A DNA stretch of 64,000 bases from Corylus avellana (taxonomy: Eukaryota; Streptophyta; Magnoliopsida; Fagales; Betulaceae), in contig NC_081543.1 of assembly GCF_901000735.1 (NCBI RefSeq), positions 16,333,574 through 16,397,573 on the forward strand. Direction: 5' to 3'. Positions 11,930 through 23,268 of this stretch are shown here, piece by piece; position 1 is the first letter of the stretch, and the number at the start of each line of letters is the position of its first letter. The notes beneath the pieces were generated by a model. That model made no database searches. It saw only the letters and a program-made list of their open reading frames with translations, and was not told the DNA's origin. The position numbers and the translations under genes are program-made.

Positions 11930-12675
11930 GCCGTCATCATCCCGCCCATCAAGCAGTTTCCCCTGCAACAATTTGGCATCTTTAAAACAAGCCCGCCCAA
12001 GCCATTGTACCAGGTACCGAAAAACATCGATCATGTCATATTTTAAGGCTATATGCAAGGCATTCTCTCCTCGAATTGTCACATCTTCAAGAGACTCGGG
12101 GGCAGGCTTCTAAAAATTTCTTCAAAAAATAGAGGTCTCCTTTTTGAATTACGTAATGCAAAGGAGTCACACCCTCCCTTCCTCGGACACGGACAAAGTC
12201 CTTTTCAAAATCAAGTAGTCGGTCAACCAATATGGCTTGTTTTCTTTGCAAGATGTAATCTTTTTCAAAATTAAAAGCATGGTTTTGCAAAGCAATGTGA
12301 AGAGGGGTTAAGCCATATTGGTTAACTAGCAAACGAGGGCTTTAAGCCCATGATCTCCCTGACGAAATGGATGTTCCCCGCAGATACAGCTATGTGCAAA
12401 GGAGTGTCAACAAATGGAATCTTATCGACCCTATCCAAAACATGTGCATCCTTCTCTATCAATACATATAAGGCATCAATGTTTCCTTGCTCAGCAGCCT
12501 CTCTCAAACACTTATCAATGTTTCTTTGCTCGGCACTGTCCCTCAGACTCCCATCCATTTTAGGAGAGGTACCTGGTAGTAGTCTGAAAGTTAAAAGGAA
12601 ATGGCTTCTTTTTTTCTTTTCTTTTTTGGTCTAATTGTAAAAGGAAATGGCTTTAAATGAGAAGATTGAGCGTCC

Positions 12676-12690
12676 TCTATTTATAGGATT
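12676..12690 (-). promoter_or_regulatory. TATA box of the ankyrin gene
   Basis: On the minus strand CCTATAAATAG lies about 125 bp upstream of the ATG at 12558, a normal distance for a plant leader. Confidence 0.5.
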
Positions 12691-12706
12691 GGATATCGAT
12701 ATCAGA

Positions 12707-13428
12707 TCTGCACACCTCACTGAAGCAACGATTTTTACGTTCTTTGCCAAACATTGAAGCGTAAAGGGCTTGTCTTACAGGTCAGTGGTACTGTAATTTA
12801 TTTGTTTACTTATCTTGGAATCTTATGAGTTGTCTGTCCACGTGCATTTGCTTTTGTTGATTTGGTGTTTTTTAGTGTCTTTGTTAGCAAAATCTAATTT
12901 GCTAATTTGTTCTTGTATATATATAATCTATGAAAATGTCTGAATGAGATGATTGAAAAATTAAGGAGACTTGGGATCCACTAAACAAAGTATTTTTAGA
13001 AGGCGATGCTATTTATAGAAAGGTTTCTCAATATAGTTTTATTTTCTAATCTAAGACTAGTCTTCTTGACACATGAACACCATATATGGTGACATGTAAT
13101 GTATCTTTTATGCATAAAAGACACTATAGTTCAAGAAATATAAAACGATATGCCAAACCGATTAGAAGTTGATCGATCGGTTTATCCATACAGATATGCC
13201 TAGATATATAGGAATAATCCAGACGTACGAAAATAAAATAGAAAAAGAAAAGAAAAGGGGAACCACTTGAGAGAGGTCGCTAGCTTGAGCTGAGAGGCAG
13301 GAATATGGATTCCTATAATAAGTATCGGGGCTGAGGAAAAAATTAAAAAAAAAAAAAAAGAAGAAAACGGGACCTCCGGAGACTTGAGCGGAGAGGCAGA
13401 AGTATTCCTATATATAATAAGCATAATT
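12707..13428. other. Intergenic, no gene seen
   Basis: AT-rich. Two related blocks, around 13255-13325 and 13370-13430, share the words GAGAGGCAG and ATTCCTATA.. and look like a small tandem duplication. No open frame of interest. Confidence 0.4.
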
Positions 13429-13505
13429 ATGGCTTTAAATGATGAGAAGCTAGATTGGCCGTACAGTACGTAGAACTGTATTCATAGGATTTGGATGATC
13501 AGATC
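13429..13505 (-). repeat. Second copy of the ankyrin promoter/leader
   Basis: This stretch (ATGGCTTTAAATGA...GAGAAG... to ATAGGATTTGGAT...CAGATC) resembles 12643-12706, the leader and TATA region of the ankyrin gene, in the same order and orientation. It abuts the first gap. Confidence 0.6.
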
Positions 13506-13605
13506 NNNNNNNNNNNNNNNNNNNNNNNNNNNNNNNNNNNNNNNNNNNNNNNNNNNNNNNNNNNNNNNNNNNNNNNNNNNNNNNNNNNNNNNNNNNNNNN
13601 NNNNN
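13506..13605. other. Assembly gap (100 N)
   Basis: Exactly 100 N, the usual code for unknown size. The left side ends in GATC. The content changes from the ankyrin locus to the CACTA copy 2 leader. Confidence 0.99.
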
Positions 13606-13643
13606 AATTAATCCATGCCGCAGTGCCCCATTCTTTCTTTTCC

Positions 13644-13674
<31 letters not shown>

Positions 13675-13960
13675 CTCTTCCCCTCTTTTTTCCCCTTCCT
13701 CCGAGCCTGCCCTCCCTCTCTTTTTTCTTTCTCTCAGATCACCCGTTTGTCAACGGCCATTCGCCCTCTGGGGCGCTCTGGTGGGTCTCTCTTGGGCCCC
13801 AGCTCGGTAGTCACCCGGTCTTCCGTTTCTCCTCTCTTTATCAGATTCTCTCTCTCCATCTGGGTAAGTTCTCTCTCCCTCGGTGATTTCAGAGTAGGCC
13901 TTCCCTATTGTGTAGTGAGTCGTCTCCTGGGGACATCCATTCTCCTTTCCTGATTTAATC

Positions 13961-13995
<35 letters not shown>
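13606..13995 (+). promoter_or_regulatory. CT-rich leader block of CACTA copy 2
   Basis: Pyrimidine-rich and relatively GC-rich, followed by a long TA microsatellite (13960-13995). Order and composition mirror the leader of copy 1 (3521-3875 on the minus strand). The apparent open frames are low-complexity Ser/Phe/Pro and I do not call them genes. Confidence 0.45.
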
Positions 13996-15367
13996 TATAT
14001 ATATATTTTCTGAGTGTGTATAAAATACATGTATTGGTTGGGCTTTTAAATTGTATATATGATGATTATCATTTTTTTTGTTAGCCAATTAACTTATTAA
14101 TTTGTTTGGCCGCTATGATTTTTCGGGTCCCGTGTTTGTATATATATGATAAATGCGTGTGGTTGTTAAATATGAGCATGTATGCAAAATATATCTTTTC
14201 TATAGGTAATTAGTTTTCCAATTAGAGATATTTTTTTAGTTGGTGTGAGTTTCAAACCTAATTATATATATAAATGATTAACAAAAACAAAATAAAATAA
14301 TATATATGATATGCAAATACAATTAAACCTAGCTAGCTAGATTAATTTTATTTAGGGTCCCCATATAATGTTCAAATTATGTAAATGTTTTTTTTTTTTT
14401 TTAAATAAAAAAAAAAATTATAATAATAAATATAACAGCTATTGTCTTCTGATTACAGAACAAATGCTTTCAATTTTTTTTTTTTTAATTTTTTTTTATA
14501 TATATTTAAATAATACTTTACATTCAGAAACTACAATTATACTCATTAAAAAAAATTATATATTAACATGATTATTTAAATATTATATATTAACAAAATT
14601 TGCAAAACCTAAATAATTTTGTTCATAATCTTTGGGTAATCATGTTATGCTATAGCTAACCAATGGGAGAATATGGAAAGCAAAAATTTAATTTTGACAT
14701 ATCCAAAATATAAGTGGAAAGCAAAAATTATTTAAATTCATGAACCCCATATATGTATGTATTCAATGGTCACAACTACATCCTATCATAAAAGAAAAAA
14801 AAAAATTGTTCACAACTAAATGAAGTATAAGGACAATACTTACATAAGTTCTATGAGTTAGGAATCAAATATGTGGGAGAAAAAATCAAATCCAAATTAT
14901 GTTTGTCATTAAACCTATTATCCAAAGCTAGCCAAAATATTTTTAAAGAGAATCTTCACTTAACCCTATTAAACTTTCATCACTTCTATAAATTAGATTT
15001 CGTAAATTACATAAAATATATATGGATAATAAACATAAAAAAAAAAACTAACCTAGAGTTATTTCATTAAGTGTCCCCGTAACAAATCCGATATAAAAAC
15101 CGGCCAAAACATACATAGATTTATTTAAGTTAGGGTCCCCGTACCAAATGCATTTAAATTTTTGGCTGGAAGTTTGTGTTTGGGTTACTTGCAAATTTAC
15201 TTTACGTAAATATTAAGATAAAGAGTAAAAGAGTAACAAAAAACAAGTAATTAACCTAGTTTTACTTATTCCAGGGATCATGGGCCATACCAATGCATCA
15301 ATGCATTGCATATTTATGTGGAAGGTAATTCTTACATATTTATGTTTCTAATGTACGTAGTAACACT
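13996..15367 (+). other. AT-rich leader/intron of CACTA copy 2
   Basis: No gene. Shares the GGGTCCCCAT block with copy 1 at 14350 and again near 15130. Probably the 5'UTR intron of the TNP2 gene. Confidence 0.45.
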
Positions 15368-17337
15368 ATGGACAAGAGTTGGATGAAGAAGTCTAGGGGT
15401 ACGAAGGAATACAGAGACGGATGTAGATCGTTTGTAGACTTTGTAGTTAGGAACTATGTAACTCCAGACAGACTTATTGTGTGCCCTTGTAGGACGTGTT
15501 GCCTTAACAGGAGACACCCCCCAGGTTTGGTTACGACCACTTGATAGGGGGAAAAGGAATGTGGCCCCAATACAAATACTAGATTTATCATGGCGAGAGG
15601 CCTATACGAGCTTCCGTTGACGACTCTAATTCGATTCGTTTGGCCGCAGATGCGGGTACAAGCACAGAATAAGGTGGAAATATGCACGAAGTCAGGGATG
15701 ACAACAGTGAGCCTCGGGTTGAAATTCATGGTGAGGAAAAACACATTGTGCATGACGAATCCGATGGAGATGACATACGAAAGTACGAGGAATTGCTTAA
15801 AAAGACCAAACGTAGCAAGCTGAGTGCTACTGTACATCTATACAATTTGAAGTTTGTGGGTGGAGTTAGTAACACGATATTCTCGTGTTTCCTCGAGTTC
15901 ACCAATTAGTTGCTGCCTGTAGATGATGGAGCTTTGCCATTTAATACATATGAGGCCAAACGGTTTCTAAGGAACATGAGACTCGGGTATGAGAAGATCC
16001 CGGCTTGTCGTAATTATTGTATGTTGTTTTGGAAGGGTAATAAGGAGTTAGATTCATGTGTTAAATGTGGAGAATCTAAGTGGAAGGACGAAATTCATTT
16101 AGACAAGGATGGCCACTCCATATCATTGAGTAAGAGATGTCCGGTGAAGGTGTTGCGGTGGTTTCCAGTCATACCAAGACTACAGAGGCTATTTATGTCG
16201 CAGCATACCGCGCCCTATAAGAGGTGGCATGCAGTCGGCTGCACAAAGGACGACGTATTGAGGCATCTGGTCGACTGTGAAGCATGAGAGTCATTCTCTA
16301 ATTTATATCCGAATTTTTCACCAGACAGCAGAAATGTAAGCTTGTACCGTACTTGGGCACATGAGCACATCCCGCAGTACCTGGCCTGTAATGCTTGTAC
16401 CGTACAACCTACCGCCTTGGATGTGCATGAAACAAACTTCTTTCATATTATCCCTTATTATTCCAGGCCCAACTTCACCTGTAATGGATATAGATGTGTA
16501 CTTGCAACCCTTAGTTGATGAATTACAGGAACTATGGAATGTAAGGGTACCAATATTTGATGTCTCCATTAAAAAGAATTTTATGCTCCGGGCGCAGTTG
16601 ATGTAGACAATTAATGACTTCTCGGCATACGCAGACTTGTCCGGGTGGCCTACCAGGGGTGGAAAGGCATGTCCTGCTGTATACATGCAACAAGGTCTTG
16701 ACAGTTAAAACACGGGAATAAATTTTGCTTTATGGGGCATAGGCGATACTTGCCTATGGATCATCCGTGGAGGCGCAACAAAAGAACGTTTGACGGTAAC
16801 CAAGAAGTATAATGTGCCCCCGATGTGCCAAGTGGAGATGAAATCCTAAGACAGTTAGAGGGGATAGTATTTGGGGATGAGAACGCCGGTAAGTCAAAGT
16901 CCACTGATAAATCACAGACGAAGCGGAAGAGGGCTCCTAAGAAACGACAACCAGCGACTGCTAGTGTATTGTAGAAGAAGAAAAGTATTTTTTTTAGGTT
17001 GCCGTATTAGAAAGTTAATTTATTGCGGCACAACTTTGATGTCATGCACATAGAGAAAAATGTGATAGACAACATACTTGACACAATACTGGACATTAAA
17101 AGGAAAACGAAGAACAACCTAGAAGCATGTAAAGACTTGCAAGAAATGGGTTTGAGACATACACTTCATCCATTCACTGGAGACATTGGTCAAGGTCAAG
17201 GGCCTCATAATGATCATGCCAACTACCACGAGAGTGAGCCACTCCTATTAAACAATAATCACCAGTTCGATCCACATGATGATCCCGAATACGTGCAACC
17301 CGACTTAACACCAATTGAAGCGTATGTGATTCCATAA
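15368..17337 (+). pseudogene. TNP2-like CACTA transposase, decayed and deleted
   Basis: Begins ATGGACAAGAGTTGGATGAA, the same start as copy 1, with the transposase-associated domain to about 15540. The TNP2 core follows: SKLSATVHLYNLKFVGG (15800), RFLRNMRLGYEKIPACRNYC (about 15960), RWFPVIPRLQRLF (16160) and DVMHIEKNV (17039). Breaks: stops after the associated domain, TAG at 15907, TGA at 16285 and TAG at 16604, with a frame change near 16330. After LRHTLHPFTGD (about 17155) the sequence jumps away from the DUF4218-like block that copy 1 has at the same point, so several hundred bases are missing. The product could not be an active transposase. Confidence 0.88.
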
Positions 17338-18073
17338 AGTTTAGCTATTGTACATTGATTGGTTTGTTGCTATTTATTTATACATTGATTGTCAATTGTT
17401 CAACATATAATATGGTGTCATATTTCTTCCACTGTACACATAACTAATTGGGTACGTAATATATTTCGCAGGTTTGAATGAGTACTCGGGGGAAGTCAAT
17501 AGGATGGAGGGCACAATCTTCTGTGCCCCATACTTTGGTGGACAAGGGTCGAGACCATACGTCTCTCCTAACAATGAGACGCAGGATGTTGCTATGTTTG
17601 TGATGCAGCAACCAGGTTATCGACCGGTACTTCCAGATCATGTGGAAGGGCAAACACCTGCGAGACACGATTGTATCTTCAATATTGAAGATATTCATGG
17701 CTCGTCCATTGAGGTAAACACGATTATACGTGACCCAGACGAATCCCCGTGTATGCCATCCTCGCTGATCACATTGACCTAGATGGGTTTATTGCCGCAC
17801 GGGTATTTTGATCGGTGGCCACACAGCAGCGTACATGTGGATGAGAGTGAGACACAGGCCCCCGATGACGTGGATGATAGGACAGATGACGCACACAGTC
17901 AGCAACTCGATGACCCTACTTGGCCAGTATTAGCTGTCAACCAGGTTTAGACGATAGGTACATATATATACTAGTCAGAACAATAAATATGACTATATAT
18001 TTATGCATGATGGTATATGTATAATTTATATGTATAATATATGTATAATTTTGTGTGTTAAACATCAATGCAG
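17338..18073 (+). other. CACTA-2 remnant between the two transposase genes
   Basis: An open stretch at 17474-17780 (from about GLNEYSGEVNRMEG) and an acidic tail to about 17950 (HVDESETQAPDDVDDRTDD) follow introns with normal-looking borders. This may be a 3' exon of the TNP2 gene or a 5' exon of the next one. I do not recognise a domain. Confidence 0.4.
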
Positions 18074-19021
18074 ATGGTGACGGTAATTTTGAAGTGTTGA
18101 CTGTAATGACTCGCACAAGTTGTGGGACATCCCCAAGGGGAAAAGGATTGTGCTAGAGTATAATGGCACGTGGCAGCCCGTAAGAAAAAGCGGGAAAAAA
18201 TTTAAACAGATGACGGGGAAGATTGTTAAGAACGGGGCCTTTGTGAGGTTATCCGACGACTGGAATAAAGTACTAGAAAATACGATGGAGGATTTATGGG
18301 ACGCATTGATGGTATGTGTAGATTAGATGTTCATAATTTATGATATGTATCATCTGCATTTCAATTTGTAAAATGATTAGCAGATGTTGAAAATATAATG
18401 TATGGCTCATAAATTCTCAATGTTTAACTAATGCAGAAGCACTTCTACATCCTACCTAGGTTGGATATGGCGGTAATAAAAAATGACGCGTTCAGAGACA
18501 TGGGCGAATAACTGAAGCTTAAGAGACACAAGTTAAAAAGTAAACTCAACATTCAGTGTGGCGATACCCCAGTGAAAATGGCGGTGAGGACGAGGAAAAC
18601 CATTGCAAAGTAGAACCCCGCAGACGTGGAAAAATTGTTTGATCCCGCATATCAAGTAGGTCACGAGTTTAATTTTATTTGTATAGTTTCATCAATTGTA
18701 ATTGTTAGATGGTTTAGCTATTAATAACGTCTACACGTTGTGTTTGTAGGCCCATGCTTAGCATATGAGAGAGATACGAGCACTGAATAAAGCATCTCAC
18801 TACACCGGCTCGAAGAGCTTCGCGAAGGTGTCATATGAGGAAGTATGTTTGTCATTTACCATATGTATATGTATATGTCTTTTGCCAAGTAATATATATA
18901 CAGATGTCCATTTATGCTTTGGATTTTTGCAGGTAATTACTTCAGGCAGGCCTCCTATGAGAGCGAAAGCTTGCATCATGACCCATTAGAATAAAGAGGG
19001 TAGATGCCCAAATCCAAAGGT

Positions 19022-20295
19022 TGATAAGTGCTAAAATATTCATATTAAGTATGTTAATTTGTGCTATTTTAGTTCCTTGATGTGTTTTTCATGCTTTTGT
19101 AGGCTTTCGGAAGAAAATGAAGTAAATCTGGAAGATTTGGGCTCAAAGAGAGAAATTGGGAAAAATTGGAGCTCTTGACCTGCGATCGAGCGCACTACCA
19201 GAGAAGACAAAGCATGAAGCGACCATGTGCGATCAAGCGCACACGGGTTGTGATTGATGGCACCCGTGCGCAGGTGACACATCAAGAGTGCGGCCAAATT
19301 GCTAGTATTTCCATATTAGGGTTTTCTAACTCCCACTTGTAATAGGAGTAAAACCCTACGAATTTCCTAGGTTTACTAGTGTAACAAGGACTTCTAAAGC
19401 CCTATAAATAGAACTCTAAACCTTGAGAATAATCAAGCTAGAAAAGACACTTTTTCTAAGGAAAAGAATTGGAGCTCTTCAAGTCCAAGTTTCGGGTTTA
19501 ATCTTTTCCTTTCTTTTATTTTATTTTATGAAGATGTTTAACATCAAATTTATGTCTAACTAATTTATTTAGTAGGGCTAGATTGAAGCCCTAATTATGT
19601 TTAGTTAATATTCAATATTGGCACCTTTGTGATGATCATGTTGTGGTATTTAACTTGATTAATTCTTGTTTTCATGAATTCCTCATATGTGTGTACCTGA
19701 TCAACATATGCATGTGGTATGGACTAGTTAGTTAAATCAATTTGGATGACCGAGTCCTGGGTTTAATAAAAGTAACAAAAGAAATCCACACCGGGTTCTT
19801 GGGTTAATCAACATGGAAAATCGGGAGTATACACCCATACCCTAGGCCTCATGTGTTTGTCGATTTCCACAGAATATATGCTTTCTTAAATAACAACTTA
19901 GTATACACACATGCTAAATCCTTTAAGAAAGAAAAGAGGTAGAGTATACACTCATGCCTAACTCGTTGCTTAGGGAAATCTATAGCTTAAGGAGTATACA
20001 CCCATGCCCTTAGGTTGACAAACATTAGATATTCATAACATGATCAAAACATTGGCATATTGATATATTATCTAAATATAACTAGTGATGAATATCGAAG
20101 CCCTACCTTTTTATTATTATCAACTCAAATCCAATCTTTGTTTTATTTTACTTTTGGAATTTATTTTAGACAAAATTTAGAAATCCTCGTGGGAATGACC
20201 CCGTACTTGCACCCTATACTACTGTGTTGACCTCATGCACTTGCGGGTAAAACATACAATTATTTGCCTATTAATTTAGGTAGATATTTGTAACA
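19022..20295 (+). repeat. 5' LTR of the gag-only gypsy-like element
   Basis: Runs from TGATAAGTGC to TTTGTAACA. A TATA box TATAAATA lies at 19403-19410. It lacks a ~37-bp block near its start and a ~20-bp block in the palindrome cluster (19180-19260) that the 3' LTR retains. The cluster contains GCGATCGAGCGCAC-type palindromes. Confidence 0.93.
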
Positions 20296-20304
20296 ACAAG
20301 TTTT

Positions 20305-20323
20305 TGGCGCCGTTGCCGGGGAT
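20305..20323 (+). promoter_or_regulatory. Primer binding site, tRNA-Asp
   Basis: TGGCGCCGTTGCCGGGGAT is complementary to the 3' end of plant tRNA-Asp including CCA, nine bases after the 5' LTR. It is intact. Confidence 0.9.
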
Positions 20324-20656
20324 TGCGGCAAATTTTGTTTAGAATTATTTTCCTTTAGTTGTGTTATCTTGATTTAGTTTTTTTTATTTATTTATTTTCT
20401 GTTTTTTCGTAGTTATTGTTCTGCCTCTGGAGGTGCGCTCGAGCGCCCAACCAGGGCGATCGAGCGTACCACATGGTGCGATTGATCGCACATCCAGAGA
20501 GCAGCACATTTACTGCACTAATTATAGATCTGATTTTTTTTTCTTCTTTTATTTCATGCAGGATCATTCGAGTTTGCATATTAGTAAGTTTTCTTTTTAA
20601 ATTTTGTTTTTATTTTCCCCTTTTAATTTTAACTTTTTGTTATTTTATTTTCACAC

Positions 20657-21862
20657 ATGTGGGGAGGCGTTCCGACACCCCATGAACCATGTTCTTTATG
20701 CCATGACCCTTATCACCATGTTAGAGAATGTCTTATAATGAGACAAATTTCTAATAAATTTAATGGGCTAAGAACACATCATTATCTAGACCAGGGAACG
20801 GCCGCTATTTTGATTCCTGTTACCCAACATGGAGCCAACAGTCCAATCTCTTATGGCAAGCTCAAGCTCCCGGAATTCATACTCAACAATCTCATAGACT
20901 ACAACATCACTCATATTAGCTATTCTATGATCATGCACATTCCTCTCCATCAGCTCCACAACACCAATGTCAGGCTGAACCACCTCCTCTTATAGGTATG
21001 ATAAATACATTGATTAAAACTACACAGCAAGCATCTGAGGAGATGAAGACCTACTTCAAACCGAAAGGCAATAGTCTCAAAGAAGAAGAAGCATATCAAG
21101 AGGAGCCATCTTCCACCTATTGGCTTCTACAATACCAAGAAGAGGAGCCATCTCCCATTTTTGATCATTCGGATTCTTCTCCACTTCAACAATATCAAGA
21201 AGAACCACCTCCTCCAAAAAGATTTGCCTTACAAGGAGCAGTTGCTGCCTTAGAAAAACAGTATGCTGACTTTACAAAACATGTGGCAGCTCATCTTAGC
21301 CACACAGAGGAAAGAGCAATCATTTGAATGGATGGAGGCCCACCTCAAGCAAAAATCAGATACACTTAAAGAAGAAGAAGAAGAAGAAGAAGAAGAGTGT
21401 AAAAGTCAGTTGGTGGCCAATCCTAATGAGCATTACATGGAGGAACAATCCACCTACTATCATGAGCAAGCTGAGGCCTTATTGGATTCCACTCCTAAGA
21501 ACAACAAGGTGGAAGAAGAAGATGAGCAAACTGAAATTCCACAAGAAAAAGAAGAGAGCACTGAGAATTCTTCAACATTAGCTTTTATTCCCGAAACACC
21601 AAGAGGCCAAGAGAGAAGTATGTTAGAGATACCACATGAGCTAATTGAGGACATCAAGATAGAGAAGCTCCCTGAGTTTTCTTCCTACTTTATTCTAGTT
21701 CAGGATTCCCCACCGGATGAGCAACTGTTTGAGAAAACTCAGAGTGGTCCTCCTCGATCTATAAACACTCAGAAGCATCTTGCAGCAGAAAAGATTCATT
21801 CCCTTTGGTGCAAGAGAAGGAAAGATTGGTGCTTCAAGTTTAAAGTACCAAAGTCTGGCTGA
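20657..21862 (+). pseudogene. Gag-like protein of the gag-only element, broken
   Basis: Starts ATGTGGGGAGGCGTT and carries a CCHC zinc knuckle (CSLCHDPYHHVREC, CX2CX4HX4C). A Gln/Pro/Ser-rich segment and a helical, acidic region with a run of nine or ten glutamates (21367-21396) follow. The C-terminal block ends near EKIHSLWCKRRKDW and the stop is at 21862. The reading frame changes near 20795 and again near 21320, with an in-frame TAG near 20920. There is no retrotrans_gag capsid domain that I can recognise upstream of the knuckle, so the protein resembles a gag C-terminal half plus a lineage-specific extension. It would act, if intact, in particle assembly with trans-supplied enzymes. Confidence 0.7.
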
Positions 21863-23255
21863 AGACGTTAAACTTAGCGCTCATGGGAGGCACCCCATAG
21901 TTTATCTTCTTATTTTGTTTAGTGTGTTTCATTTCATCTTTTTCTTTAGTTTTGTTTCTTTTTACTTGTTTTTGTTTTTCTTATTTTGTAGGGATAAGTG
22001 TGCTTCAATTCAAGTTTGGGGGTATGCTATGAGCCATGCTTTCCAAGACGATGTCGTCCATCTCCCGGGTACATTCTTTCCTTAATTTAGACACATTGGG
22101 GACAATGTGTCATTTAAGTTTGGGGGTATGGGCACACATGTTGTTCACACACACTTTGTCTCAATTTCATGTTATTTGTTTTGTTTGTTAGTTAAAAAAT
22201 AAAAATAATAAAAAACAAAATTGTGCATGTTCATATTTGCCCTAAAATTTTAGGTTAATCTGAAAGAATTGTGGCTTGAATTCATCAGTGAGCTTAAAAT
22301 TTTGAACACATGATCTGATGAGAGAATTTATTAGTTTGGTTACTTGTCTAGGACAGTTGAAAAATCACATGTTGATCTGATTACACAAGCACATTAGCAT
22401 ATAATTTGTGAGGTATGACATGAGGTCTGATGTGTGTGTTTTTGTATCTTGGATGAAGTTGGATGACTTACTAGATGGACACTCTGGCATATATATATGT
22501 GACAAAAAAAAAAAAAGATCATTGATAAGCTTTTCACTAAGTAACTGGACCTCTTACCTCAAAGCATTGAGTATTCACGTCAAAAGTTGAAGAATTTTGA
22601 TTTGATTAATGTCATGGTTAGTTTTGTTTTGTAGCCTTTTTGACTCGAGTTAGTAAGTCCTAGGGGTGTCTCTACACCTAATGCCCTAAAACCATCTGGT
22701 TTGGGAGTTATTGACTTAACACTCGCTACATGGGTCAATTAGAAAGCTTAAGGGAACCGAACATTGCACAAGCTGACCAAAAAAAAAATGTCATTGTTGT
22801 TCATTCTAATAGGAATTTCAGTGAACTTTAAGATATGGAGATATTACACATTGAAAAGATTTGGAAGCCTCATAATTTTGTGCTAGTTCACTTTACACTG
22901 TTTTCAAACTTGTGATAATTTAGCATGTCCTTTGTATGTAATTGAACTTTGAAATTCCAATTCATTGTGAAGATGGAATTCATCTTTTTAAGCTTGCTAA
23001 TGAATGAAAATCATAATCTTGAAGTGATGCTTTAATTTTTGGAATAACATGAACTGTGCATGATGTTTGTGGGTAACATTTATGAAAAACCCTCACGAGA
23101 CTTCACTCGTCCTCTAGGGAATTCCTAGGGGTTTAAAAGACTTGTTGCATACGCTAAATGCAATCATACATGCCACGAAAGATGGATTTATCTTTTTGTT
23201 TTCTGTTTTTCATTTTTGTTTTTAGTTTTGTATTGCTAAGGGACTAGCAATATGT
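21863..23255 (+). other. Non-coding 3' internal region with G-tract motifs
   Basis: No gene. Contains CAAGTTTGGGGGTATG (22012) and TTAAGTTTGGGGGTATG (22114), each like the true polypurine tract, with a stem-loop between them at 22090-22111 (arms GACACATTG and CAATGTGTC, loop GGGA). The rest is AT-rich. Confidence 0.7.
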
Positions 23256-23268
23256 AAGTTTGGGGGAG
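23256..23268 (+). promoter_or_regulatory. Polypurine tract
   Basis: AAGTTTGGGGGAG directly precedes the 3' LTR and would prime plus-strand DNA synthesis. Confidence 0.85.

Larger units (their letters stand above)
9953..12558 (-). pseudogene. Ankyrin-repeat PGG-domain membrane protein, dead
   Basis: The intact family (ACD6/ITN1-like) has N-terminal ankyrin repeats and a C-terminal four-helix PGG domain in the membrane, often acting in stress or defence signalling. The start is the ATG at 12558 (MDGSLRDSAEQ). Ankyrin motifs include DTPLHIAVSAGN, YGLTPLHIALQN and EGVTPLHYVIQKGD. Exon 2 starts at about 10720 after a TTGCAG acceptor and carries the PGG region, beginning ALLVVAGLLITVTYPAALS, with several hydrophobic helices before the stop at 9953. 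Breaks: a small deletion frameshift near 12330, a one-base frameshift in a C run near 12100, a solo LTR inside exon 1 (11215-11929) and an in-frame TAA near 10600. The intron (about 10721-11167) would have a GC donor and holds a 5S-derived LTR. Several independent lesions make sequencing error an unlikely sole cause. Confidence 0.9.

Noticed and set aside
13491..13953. Open frames across the first gap and the CT-rich block
   Set aside because: One crosses N's and the rest are low-complexity Phe/Ser/Pro from a pyrimidine tract.
21324..21581. Lysine-rich frame over the gag region
   Set aside because: It is the frame-shifted reading of the GAA repeat; the Glu-rich frame fits the surrounding protein.
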